A stretch of DNA of 64,000 nt from Apiospora phragmitis (GCA_038363925.1 JAQQWL010000016.1:992001-1056000); one strand, 5' to 3'. Numbered from the stretch's first letter, positions 23,514 through 35,193 are shown. The notes: generated from the sequence alone by a model not told the origin. Made by a program: numbers and translations.

Positions 23514-25074
23514 GGTTGCCTCAAGAAGGGGAAGCTATACGTGAGTGATGTAGAGGTGACGATTGAATGAACAAGGTCTTTAGCAGACAGTGGCGGTATC
23601 ACTTATTTCACCGAGATTTGCCTAGGTTTGAGCTGGGAGAGAGAATGGGATGAAGGGAATTTGTTGGAAGGGGGACCAAGGCGCTTTAAGTAAGAAAAGC
23701 TTGCTGGCTATGGAGATTATAGCATGTAGTATATTTTCATATGGAGGCAAGCAACCACAATAGTAAGTCCGACTACGGCGAAATGTCCCGCGCCTTCCCA
23801 CGTCTTCCCACATGGCTGCCCCAGCTCACGAAAACTACTTTTGGAGATAAAATCCCAGCAGCCCCAGAGTCATGGATCAAGCGGGTACTAGGCAATAGAT
23901 GGGGGTATACCTATTCTGTTAAAATTATTTTGCCTCGACTTCGACCCTTGCCGCCGTCAATTGGCTGGGTAGGCCGTCGTGGTGTATGGGGGGTCAACTG
24001 GTAACTGGTTGCTTCTCCTCGTCATCCTGGGCTGCCTTTGGGGGTGAATCTGTCCACCACACACCACAGATACTTATCAGTCATGGTGTTGCGTCAGGAC
24101 ATGTGCTTATCTGGAAGCTGGCGTGCCCTGCGCGGCTACGACGTATAGTACGAATCACAATTCATCACCGTATGGGAGGTTAGTAAGGCGGTTACTGTAG
24201 ATCGATGCAAGCTCACTTGTATGCTTTCGGCGATGAACTCGTCGTTCCAGATTAGCTCGCAGCGACCATCTGATTTCCAACTGCGGGCGCATCTGCGCGG
24301 ACATCGACCCCTCGGAATTAGAACGTCTTAGTTCGGGAACCATGACGGAGTGCCTCGAGCTGAGCGCGCGCAAGCTCAGCTCTAGCGTGGGCTGTCGTGG
24401 GCTTGTCGGGCTTTCTAGCGTGGAGTGCCGCTCAGGGCATCTCCCTGCCCGGTAGCCAAAGTCTTATCATCGCCTTCTGATTCGTCGAGCCTGAGTTTCA
24501 GGAATCAAATCAACATGGCAAATCGTCGAGTAAGAGTTCATGTAGTGATCAACCTCCCACGCGAGCTAGCTTTACATTTCCTCCGCTGCCGGCTAACTTC
24601 CACTCTTCCTTGGCGGCGACATCATCCCCGCGGAAGCATACCGACCTCAGTGCGGTCCTACGGAGAAGAAAAAAAAAAAGAGTCTCTGGGAGTGCCAAAA
24701 ACCCGACTCCGACACCGGCTCTAATTCGTCGCGCGTCTAAACTTCCCGCTATTGGGGTTCGAAATCCATCCATTCTGCTTCGTATGTGCGATATCGCTGA
24801 TGACCATTTATTCAGCAAGCTGGGCATATTTGCTTCATACTCGTGCATGTTTCCGCTACCGGACTTCTATAGCCATTCATCCATCTACAGGTCAACCGAG
24901 GACCGGAACGGCTCGGCATCTGTCGATCTTGAAGTGCCCAGGCAACGATCCGCTGTCTCGTTGCTCCGGATTATACAGGCTGAAAACGACACAACTAACA
25001 CCAACTCCCACCAGCTATTCTGTTGACGACCAATTATCCCGTTGCCACTGATGATTTTTTTGGTAAGTCCGCTT
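23514..25074. other. Intergenic region, no supported gene
   Basis: Promoter side of the glutamate dehydrogenase gene, then about 1.2 kb with only small overlapping frames. Confidence 0.4.
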
Positions 25075-25926
25075 TCAAGCATGGACGGGCCCGAACCCTT
25101 TGGCTACCCTGATATCTGCAAATAGCAATGCGGCAACAAATGCAGCAGTGATCAGCATGTTTCTGTCCGCTCGCCGCTTGGAGTTCCCCAGCAACTTGGT
25201 CACTCGCATGTCGGAGCCCTTTGGGTTATTACCAGATGGAAAGTCATCCTTGAGCACCTCTCCTAAAAAGTCGCAAAGAGGCTCCCAGCCATCTTGAATT
25301 TTGCACTCGAGCAGCTGGTCCGCCGGGACACTTCTCTTGACCATGGCCACATGTTCGCGATATCGTCGTTCCAGAGTCGCTCAAACTTGCATTCCCCGCT
25401 GTGCTGCAGCCAGTAGAGCTCGGCACAGAACCAAGTTCTTGCCCAGTTGTGGGAGCCGCTCCACCGGCCCCTGTATCATTCAAAGGTGGACTTGTAACTG
25501 GCATACCAGACATCAATCTCGCGCGCGTTGATGATGACCTTGGCCTCGGGAAAGGCTTCGATGAGCTCGCAAAGTTGACACAGGACATGTCCGTCACCGC
25601 TTTACAGTCGCCAATGATGGCCTCGAAAGCCGGCGCGTGTGATGGTGTGGTCCGGGCTGGACGTGACGTCAAACTTGCGCCTCATCATCTTGACTCCGGC
25701 TTGATGCGCCATGGGGACCCGCATCATACCCTCGTACCCATAAGAAGATGGCGTCGTATCCCAGGATGAGAAGGGCGTTGCGAAGCGACTCTGTACCTGA
25801 CCGTTCTGGAAAAAGCACCTGCATGGATTTCTTAGGGCCCGGCGTTGGTGCTGGTAGGTCGTATGGCAGCTTCTCGAGCCAGGGAAACATTCTGGGTGCT
25901 GTTATGATGTAGAATTTGATTGACAC
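25075..25926 (-). pseudogene. Sulfotransferase-family P-loop protein, frameshifted relic
   Basis: Pieces in three frames line up as one protein. The start MQVLFPERSGTESLRNALL is a damaged P-loop region in which the usual glycine-rich start is lost. Then come FEAIIGDCKAVTDMSCVNFA, next LIEAFPEAKVIINARE, and finally VPADQLLECKIQDGWEPLC followed by a C-terminal hydrophobic segment. This order is typical of the large fungal family of sulfotransferase-like P-loop proteins with a C-terminal membrane anchor. At least three frame changes (near 25695, 25640 and 25575) and an internal TGA separate the pieces. Their density suggests a real pseudogene, not only sequencing error. The substrate of this family is unknown. 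Confidence 0.5.
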
Positions 25927-26486
25927 TGTTGTAGTGGCTCTGCCTTTGGACCAATCATATTATACCGTTTTTGTTGCGATATATGAGTGAGCAAACCACC
26001 TTGGTTTGAAACCTGCTATGAATAGGCCTTGTTATCCATGACTTCCCTGCTCGGAGGATGTGGCCATGTTAATGTTTGTACTTTGTACGACAACCCTGGA
26101 AGTTATCAACTAGCACTCACATTCTATACATCAGGGGTTACCTATAGAGTAGGAGGATAATAAATTAGTGCATCTAATTAGATGCATGTATGTACATAGG
26201 TAGGTTATGTAGCCTAATATCAACGATCATTTGTGCAGTATAGTCAGTTAGGAAGTGGCATAATCAATAGCATAACCACACGCATGTACGTATTCGGAAA
26301 GCGGTGAAATTATTCCTGGTTGCCCCACGTTCAATTCTGCCCGTCATCCATCATTCTCTTTGCGAAAACGATATCTCAGCATTACGATCAGGTAATAGAG
26401 ATTTGGGTTTGGGATTTTGCTTTCTGCCTCTCTTTCAAGCTTTCGTTCATTGAAGTTTTTGCGACTCCTGTCGCTGAGCCGCCAAG
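25927..26486. other. Promoter region of the RBG1/DRG1 gene
   Basis: No open frame of note. A pyrimidine-rich stretch shortly before the ATG at 26487 (TTTCTGCCTCTCTTTC, about 26421-26436) is typical of the leader of translation-related fungal genes. Confidence 0.35.
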
Positions 26487-27948
26487 ATGGTGAACATCAC
26501 GGAGAAGATCAAGGAGTAAGAGAAGTCTACCCGCGCCGAACATGCAAACTAATACGGCGCGCGCAGGATTGAGGATGAGATGAGGAGGACACAGAGTAAG
26601 CTTCTGTTCATCAAATGATGTTTTTGTCGGAATCAGCTAATCTGGGATTCTAGAGAATAAGGCCACAGGTGAATGCGACCACCCACTTGCCACGAGCGAA
26701 CCCGATATTGACGGCTTGAACTAGAATATCATCTTGGTCTACTGAAAGGGTAAAGAAAACTCTCCCACAGCTGGTCGAAGGGAAAAAGGTTGCACACGGC
26801 ATACATGGAGCTGGTCTAACGCAGGAATCTCCGACAGAAAGCTCGCCCGACTTCGTGCACAGCTCCTCGAGCCCGGCCCTGGTGCCGGCGGCGGAGGCGG
26901 CGCCGGCTTCGACGTGAGCAAAAGTGGTGATGCCCGAATAGCGCTGGTCGGCTTCCCCTCGGTGGGCAAGTCGACATTCTTATCCAAAGTTACGAAGACG
27001 CGGTCCGAGGTGGCGTCTTACGCCTTCACAACGCTCACGGCGATCCCGGGTGTGCTCGAATACGGCGGCGCCGAGATCCAGCTGCTCGATCTACCGGGTA
27101 TCATCGAGGGCGCCTCCGAGGGCAAGGGTCGTGGGCGACAGGTCATCTCGGCGGCCAAGACGAGCGATCTGATCTTGATGGTGCTGGACGCGACCAAGAA
27201 GGCGGAACAGAGAGCGCTGCTGGAGGCTGAACTGGAGGCGGTTGGCATCCGCCTGAACCGTGAGCCGCCGTACGTCTTTGAACCAAATTGGCCCCCCTTC
27301 CCTCGAAAACCACTGTCATCAAAGATACTAACAAAAAGGGGCCTTTCTTTTCTCCTGATCAGGAATATCTACCTCAAACCGAAGAAAGCCGGCGGCATGA
27401 AGATCAACTTCCAATCGACGCCCAAGAACCTCGACGAGAAAATGGTGTACAACATCCTGAAGGATTACAAGATGCTGAACTGCGAGGTGCTGATCCGCGA
27501 CGACGAGGCCACGGTCGACGACCTCATCGATGTCATCATGAAGGACCATCGCAAGTACATCAAGTGCCTGTACGTCTACAACAAGATCGACAGCGTCTCG
27601 CTCGACTTCCTCGACAAGCTCGCGCGCGAGCCTCATACCGTCGTCATGAGTTGTGAGGATGACCTCGGCATCCAGGACGTTGTAGACCGCTGCTGGAAGG
27701 AGCTCGCCCTCATCCGCATCTACACCAAGCGCAAGGGCGACGACCCGGACTTCAGCGAGGCCCTGATTGTGCGCAAAGACAGCACAATAGAGGATGTCTG
27801 CGACCGCATCCATCGCACGCTTAAAGACTCGTATAAGTATGCCCTGGTATGGGGAGCAAGCGCCAGGCATATTCCGCAACGCGTGGGACTGGGTCATCTG
27901 GTGGCAGATGAGGATGTTGTCTACATTGTGAGCGGCTACAAGGCGTAG
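26487..27948 (+). CDS. RBG1: Developmentally regulated GTP-binding protein (RBG1/DRG1)
   Basis: Six exons, 26487-26515, 26567-26595, 26654-26668, 26725-26749, 26838-27269 and 27363-27948, give 371 residues, close to yeast Rbg1 (369). The first four exons are 15-29 nt long and are defined by the conserved N-terminus [35 protein letters not shown]1 (GFPSVGKST), the effector region [12 protein letters not shown]3 (DLPGI), G4 (NKID) and the C-terminal TGS domain ([24 protein letters not shown]) are all present. DRG-family GTPases bind a DFRP partner and associate with translating ribosomes. The intron at 27270-27362 is open in frame, so unspliced mRNA would carry a 31-residue insertion after LNREPP. 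No frame breaks. Confidence 0.95.
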
Positions 27949-28464
27949 TCGAGTCACAGCACCTGCCAGTTGTAGATATTCACGAGACGCGCCAAATTCC
28001 ACCAAAAATTAAGGAACAAAAAGAAAGTGAGAGTGTTTGTGATGGTATCATCTCTGTTCAGTTCATGCTATGGCTATCCTGCCGAAGTAGGTATATGTAA
28101 CCTATGTCTGGTGTGCAAGAACCATCACCCCTAAACGCCAGATACTCGGTGATCTCTCTGTCCTCCGACTACCCTAGAATACAAGTACAAGAAGTGAGGG
28201 TTGGGGGAATCTTTATCGCTCCCTGCCCCTGTTGTGCATCGTAATAGTCGTCATCATAGAAAGCAAAAAGCAAAACAAAGGAGAATGTACGCCTCGTCGC
28301 AAGTCCTGCGGGAAAACTCCTATCAATCCCATTTCGTAAGGAGAAAACAAGTCGCAGAAAGCCCATAGAAGAAAGGGAAAACCAGCCTATCTTTACTACA
28401 CTTCCATGTTCGCAAGAACGTCAGCGAAAAGAGTAAGTAGAGAGTCGGCGAGGGCGGCTTTCTT
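27949..28464. other. Convergent 3' region between RBG1 and the Spo12-like gene
   Basis: Both genes point into this stretch; it should hold two 3' UTRs. No coding signal. Confidence 0.45.
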
Positions 28465-29002
28465 CTAGCGAGAGGACGAGGGGCTGCTAGCACCCAGGAC
28501 GTTCTCGTCGGAGAGCTTGCGGGCAGAAGCCTGAGCGAAGAGGGACTTGGGCTTGGTCCTGTTATCGGAGAAAGATTTGTTAGCGTCTTTGGTTGTCATG
28601 AGTCGGCGATAGCAGGGGTGAAAAGGGAAAAGGATTTACTTACTTGCCGACCTGCTTGTTGCGCAGAGCATTGAGCTTGGCTGTGCAAGGGCTCATGATG
28701 TTGTCCGAAGGGGAGATGTAGGTCTTTTTGTTCCTGTAGTCGCGCAATGTTAGTTGTGTGTGTCATGATGCGAATTGTTGAAGCGTGGAGATGTCTTGCG
28801 GGGGTGGGGAGGTGCATCGCGACAAGGTGGAAAGGCCTTGGGATGGATGGCATGTGTGAACTTACTTCTCTTCCTCCATCTTGTTCTGCAAGACCTGGCG
28901 GTGATACTCCATGCTCTTAACATCGGGCTTCGCGCCGTCCGTGGTGGGGGTGGCCCGGATGTGGTTGTTGGTATCCTTGGGAGAGAGGACGTTGGACGAC
29001 AT
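28465..29002 (-). CDS. Spo12-family cell-cycle protein
   Basis: Exons 28866-29002, 28644-28733 and 28465-28558 encode 106 residues. The core after the first intron, TYISPSDNIMSPCTAKLNAL, is the signature of the Spo12 family. In yeast these small nuclear proteins act in the FEAR branch of mitotic and meiotic exit, helping release the phosphatase Cdc14. The tail TKPKSLFAQASARKLSDENV is basic and Ser-rich. The start at 29002 is preferred because the in-frame upstream extension (to 29188) is low in complexity and lies in the expected leader. All three exons are short and have consensus splice sites. Confidence 0.75.
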
Positions 29003-29916
29003 TGTTGCTTGCATTGCAGTTGGTGTTCTGGGATGTTGGATATCGCCGATGATGGTGGTCGGTAAGTGACAAGGTGTGCGACGGTTGACTTGCGAGAGTT
29101 GAAGTGCGCGCGTGGATGTATTTGTGTGCGATGGTCTTGTTCGAGATGCAGATGCGATGTTGTGTGTTTTTTGCTGATGGGATGGCACTGCTCTTTATAT
29201 GTGTGTGAAGGCGTCTGTGTGAGAGTGTTTGCAGATGCAGATGTAACTGAAATGGTCTGAAGCTGTTAGTTCTTTAAGGGAGCTCGTCAAGGTTGCTTGT
29301 TTTGGTAGAGTGAGTTGCAGATGATTGGAAGAGCAGCGTCGAGTCTTTCAGCGGGAGGTAAATAAAGTACGGCAGAGCAGGAGTGGACACCTTCCCTTGC
29401 AAATTGGATGATGATGCTATTAAGAAAAGCTCTTTCACTTCCAACTTTTAGGGATGATGGGGATGTAAATAGAGGTGGGCTACACGGGTCGTACGGGGCA
29501 ACGCCGGTACGTACCTCGCATCTACTGTATTCAACGGAGCTCACTCAAACAAACACCCCCGTCGTATCCATCATGAGGAACTGGGCCGGGACATAAGGCA
29601 AACAGGGATGGATCCCAGATCCACCCACTTCTAGACATGGACATTCGACTGTCGCGTTCATGTCGTCCTACCAACGTCGCGACGTTCCGATCCTCCAAAA
29701 CCCTATACGCAATGCTATATACCCAAATGAGTCACGTCCGGCTGCCAGGGTGAACAAGTCATACAGCCATCCCCGCATGTCGCCGCGTTGGGACGGCAAC
29801 CCCCCGGGCCTACATGGCCCTCCGTAAACGTTCCTCCGTGGAAGTGGGTGAAAGAGGTACTTGGATCGGGAGTATAACACACACTCAATTGACGGCCGCT
29901 ATCTACCTAAACACCC
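29003..29916. other. Intergenic region between the Spo12-like and acyl-CoA dehydrogenase genes
   Basis: Leader and promoter of the Spo12-like gene and 3' end of the acyl-CoA dehydrogenase. Only short unsupported frames. Confidence 0.4.
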
Positions 29917-31403
29917 CTACATCCGCGCCTTGATGTTCATGCCCGGCTCGTACCTTTTCACGTTGTGTTGCTTCAACAGCTGCTCCGTCTTCTCCTTCTG
30001 GCCTACGATCTTCTGCGTCACCTCCTTGCCCCGCTTGTTCTCGTTTCGCCCCAGCTGCTGGAGATGCACCTCATCCGGACCGTCGGCCAGTCTCAGAGTC
30101 CGGATCTGCGCCCACATGTTGGCCAGAGGCGTATCTTGACTGACACCCGCTCCACCAAAGGCCTGGACCGCACGATCAATGACAGTCAGCGCCGTCTGCG
30201 GCACAAGTACCTTGGCCTCGGCAATCTCCTTGAGGGTCGCCTTGGGACCAAGATCATCCATCTTGACAGCGGCGTTCAACACGATCAAGCGCGCCGCATC
30301 GATTTCGATCCTGGACTTGGCGACCCACTCGAGAATCACCCCGTGCTCCCTCAGTTGCTTCTTGAATGGTGTCTTGCGGGGGTCGTTGATTCTCATCAAC
30401 ATCCACTCGAGGGCGCGCTCCGCAGCCCCGATGGTGCGCATGGCGTGGTGAATGCGACCAGGCCCCAGACGTCCTTGGATGATCTCGAAGCCCCTGCCCT
30501 CGCCAAGCACCATGTGGCTGGCGGGTACCCTGACATTCTTGAAGCTGATGTGGCCATGTCCATGCGGCGCGTCGTCGTAGCCATAGACTTGCAGCATCCT
30601 GTGAATGGTGATACCAGGTGTGTAGGAAGGCACAAGAATAACCGACTGCTGTTTGTAAGGGTCCTTGTTGCTCGGGTCAGACTTGCCCATGACAATGTAA
30701 ACACTGCATCGAGGGTCTCCAGCCCCACTTGACCACCATTTCTACAAGAAAATGATTAGTTTCGGGGTTGGTACTGGTGATGGTTCCTATTGGACTTACT
30801 GAGCCATTCAAGACGTATTCGTTGCCCTCCCGCTTCATGCTAAGCTGAATGTTCGTAGCATCGGAAGAAGCAACGTCTGGTTCCGTCATGAGGAAGGCCG
30901 AGCGAGTTTCTCCTTCCATCAAAGGCTTCAACCATCTGGCCTTTTGTGCCTCATTGCCGTACTTGGCCAGCACTTCCATATTACCGGTGTCAGGCGCTGC
31001 GCAGTTGACAGCTTCCGAAGCCACTCTCGACTTGCCCAGCCATTCTGCCATAAGGCCGTATTCCAGGTTGGTGTATCCGGGAGACTCCTTGTAATGGCCC
31101 TTGGGGAGGAACATGTTCCACAGACCAAGCTTCCTGGCCTTGGCTTTCAACTCGTCCACAATGGGAGGGTGGTGGTCCCATCTTGACTCGCCGGAACCAA
31201 TCTGGGCTTCGAGGACCGGGTCGGCGGGAATGCACTCCTCCTCAACGAACTTGGCAACAAGATCCAAAGCTTGCTTCGCCTTGTCGCTTACGCGATCCAC
31301 GACCTGGAGGGTGCCTCTTTAGTTTATTGCGTTTGATGATTTATCAACTGGAGAGGGGGGGCTGGGAAAGGCGACCTACGAGAGCTGGAATCTTAGCCGA
31401 CAT
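29917..31403 (-). CDS. Acyl-CoA dehydrogenase, probably peroxisomal
   Basis: Exons 31380-31403, 30800-31303 and 29917-30741 splice to 450 residues (start [19 protein letters not shown]). The FAD/substrate-binding segment [15 protein letters not shown], the [12 protein letters not shown] strand after intron 2, and the helical C-terminal half with [20 protein letters not shown] and [17 protein letters not shown] identify the family, which oxidises acyl-CoA to 2-enoyl-CoA. The C-terminal tripeptide ARM fits the type 1 peroxisomal signal (A/S/C-K/R/H-L/M), and no mitochondrial presequence is seen. This suggests a peroxisomal enzyme, as known for several filamentous fungi. The chain length it acts on cannot be read from sequence. 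No frame breaks. Confidence 0.9.
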
Positions 31404-32240
31404 GATGACGCTACGTTGAAGAGAGCTTGCTTATAGGGGACAACAAAATTCAGAACCCTTTCGTATAGGGTATAAATGCTGAATTGAAGTTGATGAAAGC
31501 TGGTTCAGGCCATTGAATCTTGGTTGATTTATTAAAAGGGAAACGGCAATCACCTCGGCGCTTTGCCCCGGCTGACTGCGACATGACCCCAAACATGTCG
31601 TACAATGTCAGGTCGACCGAGGTAAGATCCACACAGCGGGGGTGGGTTACAGACGGGAGCTTGGAGCTTTGCCCGTAGCTGCAGCATGTTGAGCAAGTCA
31701 ATGAGCGCTAGAGTGTTCAGGCCCGGGGTCAAAAGCTGGGGTAGAGCCGGTGGAAGATGTGCCGATACCCGACTCGTATGTTGCCCTTCTGCATGTTACT
31801 TTAGGTAGGTTAAGTACATAGATATCTGCAAAGCAGTCGAGAACTCTTCAGTCATAAATTCTCCAGCTCCATGAGTGCTGGTAGAGGTTCCTAGGTACAA
31901 AAGTCCAGCTTCATGTGAACATGGCACCATGATATGATGCCCCGCGACTAATGGTGCGGAATTCAATGCGGGTAAGATCTCAAGTTGGTCAATAGCAGTC
32001 ACTGAAGGGTGATTTGAAGCCCCTGATATTTGCAGGATAGTGGGCTCCATGGATCTCGTAGCACTGTCATACGAATCAAACAGTGCTAAAAGGTTACTGC
32101 TGTAGCGTAGCGCCCCCAAATTTAGGTCGTTTACTCACACGGACCATCCAAAAGTTTATCGCAGCCTTTCCATCATATCAGCAGCCTCGTTCTTGGATCT
32201 TCACTTTTCGCATCATCGACACCAAACAACAACACACATC
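31404..32240. other. Divergent promoter region (acyl-CoA dehydrogenase / CWC2)
   Basis: Shared upstream region of two genes facing away from each other. Only short unsupported frames. Confidence 0.45.
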
Positions 32241-33428
32241 ATGGCCGAAGACGACAACGATCAAGCGCTCGTCGCGCAGCCGACAGAGGTAGCCGCGCCG
32301 GCGCCCAAGAAAATGAAGAAGGTCGTCCGCAAGAAGCGGCCGGCACGCGCGCAGGTCGACCCGGACTTCATCACCTCGGAGCCGCCGCCCCAGACAGGCA
32401 CCATCTTCAATATCTGGTACAACAAGTGGTCGGGCGGCGACCGCGAAGACAAGTACCTGTCCAAGACGCCCGCCAAGGGCCGCTGCAACATCGCCCGCGA
32501 TAGCGGCTACACCCAGGCCGACAAGCACCCCGGCTCGTACTTTTGCCTGTTCTTCGCGCGCGGCATCTGCCCCAAGGGCCAGGACTGCGAGTACCTCCAC
32601 CGCCTCCCCGGCGTCCACGACTTGTTCAATCCCAACGTCGACTGCTTCGGCCGCGACAAGTTCTCCGACTACCGCGACGACATGGGCGGCGTCGGCAGCT
32701 TCATGCGCCAGAACCGCACCATCTACGCGGGCCGCATCCACGTCACCGACGACATCGAGGAGGTCGTGGCCCGCCACTTCGCCGAATGGGGCCCCGTAGA
32801 GCGCGTGCGCGTGCTGAACACGCGCGGCGTGGGCTTCATCACCTACGTCAACGAGGCCAACGCCCAGTTCGCCAAGGAGGCCATGGCCCACCAGTCCCTC
32901 GACCATAACGAGATCCTCAACGTCCGCTGGGCCACGGCCGACCCAACCCCATGGCCCAGGCCCGCGAGGCCCGGCACACCGAGGAGCAGGCCGCCGAGGC
33001 CATCCGACGGGCGCTCCCCGCCGAGTTCGTCGCGGAGCTCGAGGGCCGCGATCCGGAGGCGCAAAAGCGGAGGAAGATCGAGAGCTCGTACGGCCTGGAA
33101 GGCTACGAGGCCCCCGACGACATACACATTTGCCAGAGGCGCGCAGGCGGTGAATCCGATAGGAAGGCGAGGCTTCGAGCTGGAAGACCAACAACAGCAG
33201 CTCATGCTCGAGATGGGCGGTCAACAACAGGACGGGGTCTATGGTGGAGGCATGGCGGCATTACCTGCTCCTCCTGCAAGGCAGGAGGAAGAAGACGGAA
33301 TCTTCTCGAGCAGTACGTTAGCCGCGTTGCAGAGCGCCAAGGTCCCGGCAGCGCCAAAGGCGAAACCGAAAGCATCAGCTGGTCCACTGGTAGCGTACGG
33401 TAGCGATGATGAAGATGACGACGAGTAG
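32241..33428 (+). CDS. CWC2: Pre-mRNA-splicing factor CWC2
   Basis: An intronless gene of about 395 residues. The conserved Torus/CCCH zinc finger YFCLFFARGICPKGQDCEYLH (about residues 100-120) and an RNA-recognition motif (TIYAGRIHVT to ILNVRWATADP, about 168-236) are typical of Cwc2/Ecm2-like proteins. These contact U6 snRNA in the NineTeen complex and link it to the spliceosome core. The frame is displaced by one base between about 32943 and 33127. The expected helix AQAREARHTEEQAAEAIRRA and then EGYEAPDDIH is found only in the second frame, whereas ARGAQAVNPIGRRG is back in the first. The two breaks compensate, so a naive translation stays open but carries about 60 wrong residues. CWC2 is essential in yeast, so sequence error is the likelier cause. 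Confidence 0.85.
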   Translation: MAEDDNDQALVAQPTEVAAPAPKKMKKVVRKKRPARAQVDPDFITSEPPPQTGTIFNIWYNKWSGGDREDKYLSKTPAKGRCNIARDSGYTQADKHPGSYFCLFFARGICPKGQDCEYLHRLPGVHDLFNPNVDCFGRDKFSDYRDDMGGVGSFMRQNRTIYAGRIHVTDDIEEVVARHFAEWGPVERVRVLNTRGVGFITYVNEANAQFAKEAMAHQSLDHNEILNVRWATADPTPWPRPARPGTPRSRPPRPSDGRSPPSSSRSSRAAIRRRKSGGRSRARTAWKATRPPTTYTFARGAQAVNPIGRRGFELEDQQQQLMLEMGGQQQDGVYGGGMAALPAPPARQEEEDGIFSSSTLAALQSAKVPAAPKAKPKASAGPLVAYGSDDEDDDE

Positions 33429-33857
33429 CGAAGCATTGATTGTATTATACTGCATAAAATATCATGTTGTTTTCAGAACAGCATATGTATATTCAAGCCC
33501 TTGATATTCATACGAAGAGAAAATGGCATTAGAACTTGTACTATGGTCTCATATTAGAGCGGACCCCTGAAGGTGAACGGGGTCTTGCATTTTGCGAATA
33601 CTCATTCCTAATACTGTCATCTCTCCTTTTCTGTCCAGTCATAAGAATCTATAATTGCACGATACGGCAACTCCCCTATTATCGAAGTTGGAATCCGATT
33701 CGTGCATGACATCTAATAATATTGTTCCGTAGCTACTACCCAAGGGTAAATCCAGAGATACCACAGCCGCCGCACCAAAATTGTGTGTATCTATAACCTA
33801 TAGCCCACCGCGGGCGACGACAAAGACAACGACAACGACTAGACTTACTGACTTCAG
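33429..33857. other. Convergent 3' region between CWC2 and UreF
   Basis: No coding signal; presumably two 3' UTRs. Confidence 0.45.
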
Positions 33858-34855
33858 CTAGCTGTTAAAAATACGCGAATACAGCAGCTCGTGCCGCCCG
33901 ATCCACAAGTCCATGGCAGGGACGCTCTGCCCGCGTCCTCGGGCGCCGTGTCCCACTCGCGGGCTACCATGGCCGTGATAAGCGCCTGCGTCTCGGGCGA
34001 CGCCAGCATGCGCTGCGCCTGGTAGGTGCCGAAGAGTCCCGAGCGCACGGCGGCGGATATGACGGCCTTGGCGTGGCTCAGGAGGAACACGTACGCCGTC
34101 TGCGGCAGCGTCAGGCCCGCAGGGCGCACACGGCGCCGAATAAGGGGCCGAGGTGCACGGAGACGGGGGGCGGGATTGGAGGGTCTGTTCCGGTCGTTGC
34201 TGTCGCCGCAGAAGAAGTGGAAGAGCTGCCGGCGGAGCGCACAAGCGCACAGAACGGCTTCAGCACCTCTTCCGGCGCCGCTACGGGAGCGGCGCCGGCT
34301 GACGACGCAGAAGAAGAGGAGGAAGAGACGAAGCTGCGCTCCCAGATGCCCAGCAAAGCCCGGCCTTGCGCGATGCTGGCACGACGGCCCACGGTGCAGA
34401 TGATGGCGGCGTCGAGCTGGTCGTCCAGGTCAGCAACGGCGGCGGGGTCGCGGTAGGCGGCCAGGACGAAGGGGGAGGGTGGTGGAGGCGTAGGAGGAAA
34501 GGGATAAGGGGAAGAAGTCGGTCGTGAAAGACGGCCGGGGCTGGTGGCTTGCTTTGCGCGCGGAATGGTGGGCCAGGTAAGACTCCAAGCCGGAGCTAAA
34601 GGCAAAGGAGCCTAGTGGAAGGGCCGAGTCGGAGAGCAGGAGTAGGAAATGCTGGGATGAGGTTGGGGATGATGGGGGTCTGGTAAGGTTATTGTCGTTA
34701 TTGTTTGATGCAGATGGTGGGTTTGATGGCGATGAGCGCGATAAACGCTCTTTGGCAGCTTTGAGGCGTGCTTCCAAATCCGCTATCTCGGCCTCGACTT
34801 CAGCTGTATCTTCGTCATGGCCCTCATCTCGGATCTGGGAGCTCATGGTTGCCAT
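33858..34855 (-). CDS. ureF: Urease accessory protein UreF
   Basis: About 330 residues, no intron seen. After a charged coiled-coil-like N-terminus come FLLLLSDSALPLGSFAFSSG and LESYLAHH, the hallmark of UreF. These are followed by VLAAYRDPAAVADLDDQLDA, HLGPLFGAVC, LTLPQTAYVFLLSHAKAVIS and the C-terminus MDLWIGRHELLYSRIF. UreF acts with UreD and UreG as a GTPase-gating chaperone that loads nickel into urease. A Ser/Ala/Thr-rich insertion of about 50 residues in the middle is longer than in bacterial UreF. Three one-base frame breaks, near 34470-34478, 34114-34130 and 33928-33934, separate the conserved blocks; two sit in runs of 3-5 C or G. Confidence 0.85.
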
Positions 34856-35193
34856 GTCATGATAGTAGAAGAAACCTATCGGATATCGGGGCTAGAGTAA
34901 GAGGGGTGGTATCAATAAAGTATACTTTATACTATTAATTCCATTCAATTTCCAGCTCTCTGATAAGCATCAATGCTTCCTCCCACGATTACATAGCACC
35001 ATATCATAGGTATCTTTCGCATACTTTTAGTCAAGGTACTTACATGAGGCAATATCTCAGCCCATAGCAAATTCGAGTCTCTTGTTTTTTCTAAAGCATA
35101 CAATTTTGTACAGTTAGCGACAAGTCCTCCGCGGTAGATTGCCCGGCCATGTCTGTTTTCGTGATCTCGTTACAACATTATCAGCCAAGCCTT
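34856..35193. other. Intergenic spacer
   Basis: UreF promoter side and 3' end of the next minus-strand gene. Nothing else seen. Confidence 0.4.

Noticed and set aside
24761..24775. B-box-like GGGGTTCGAAATCC
   Set aside because: No A-box or clover-leaf upstream, and the spacing inside the motif is wrong.
32178..33227. 349-codon minus-strand frame opposite CWC2
   Set aside because: Antisense shadow. The plus strand carries the CCCH finger and the RNA-recognition motif.
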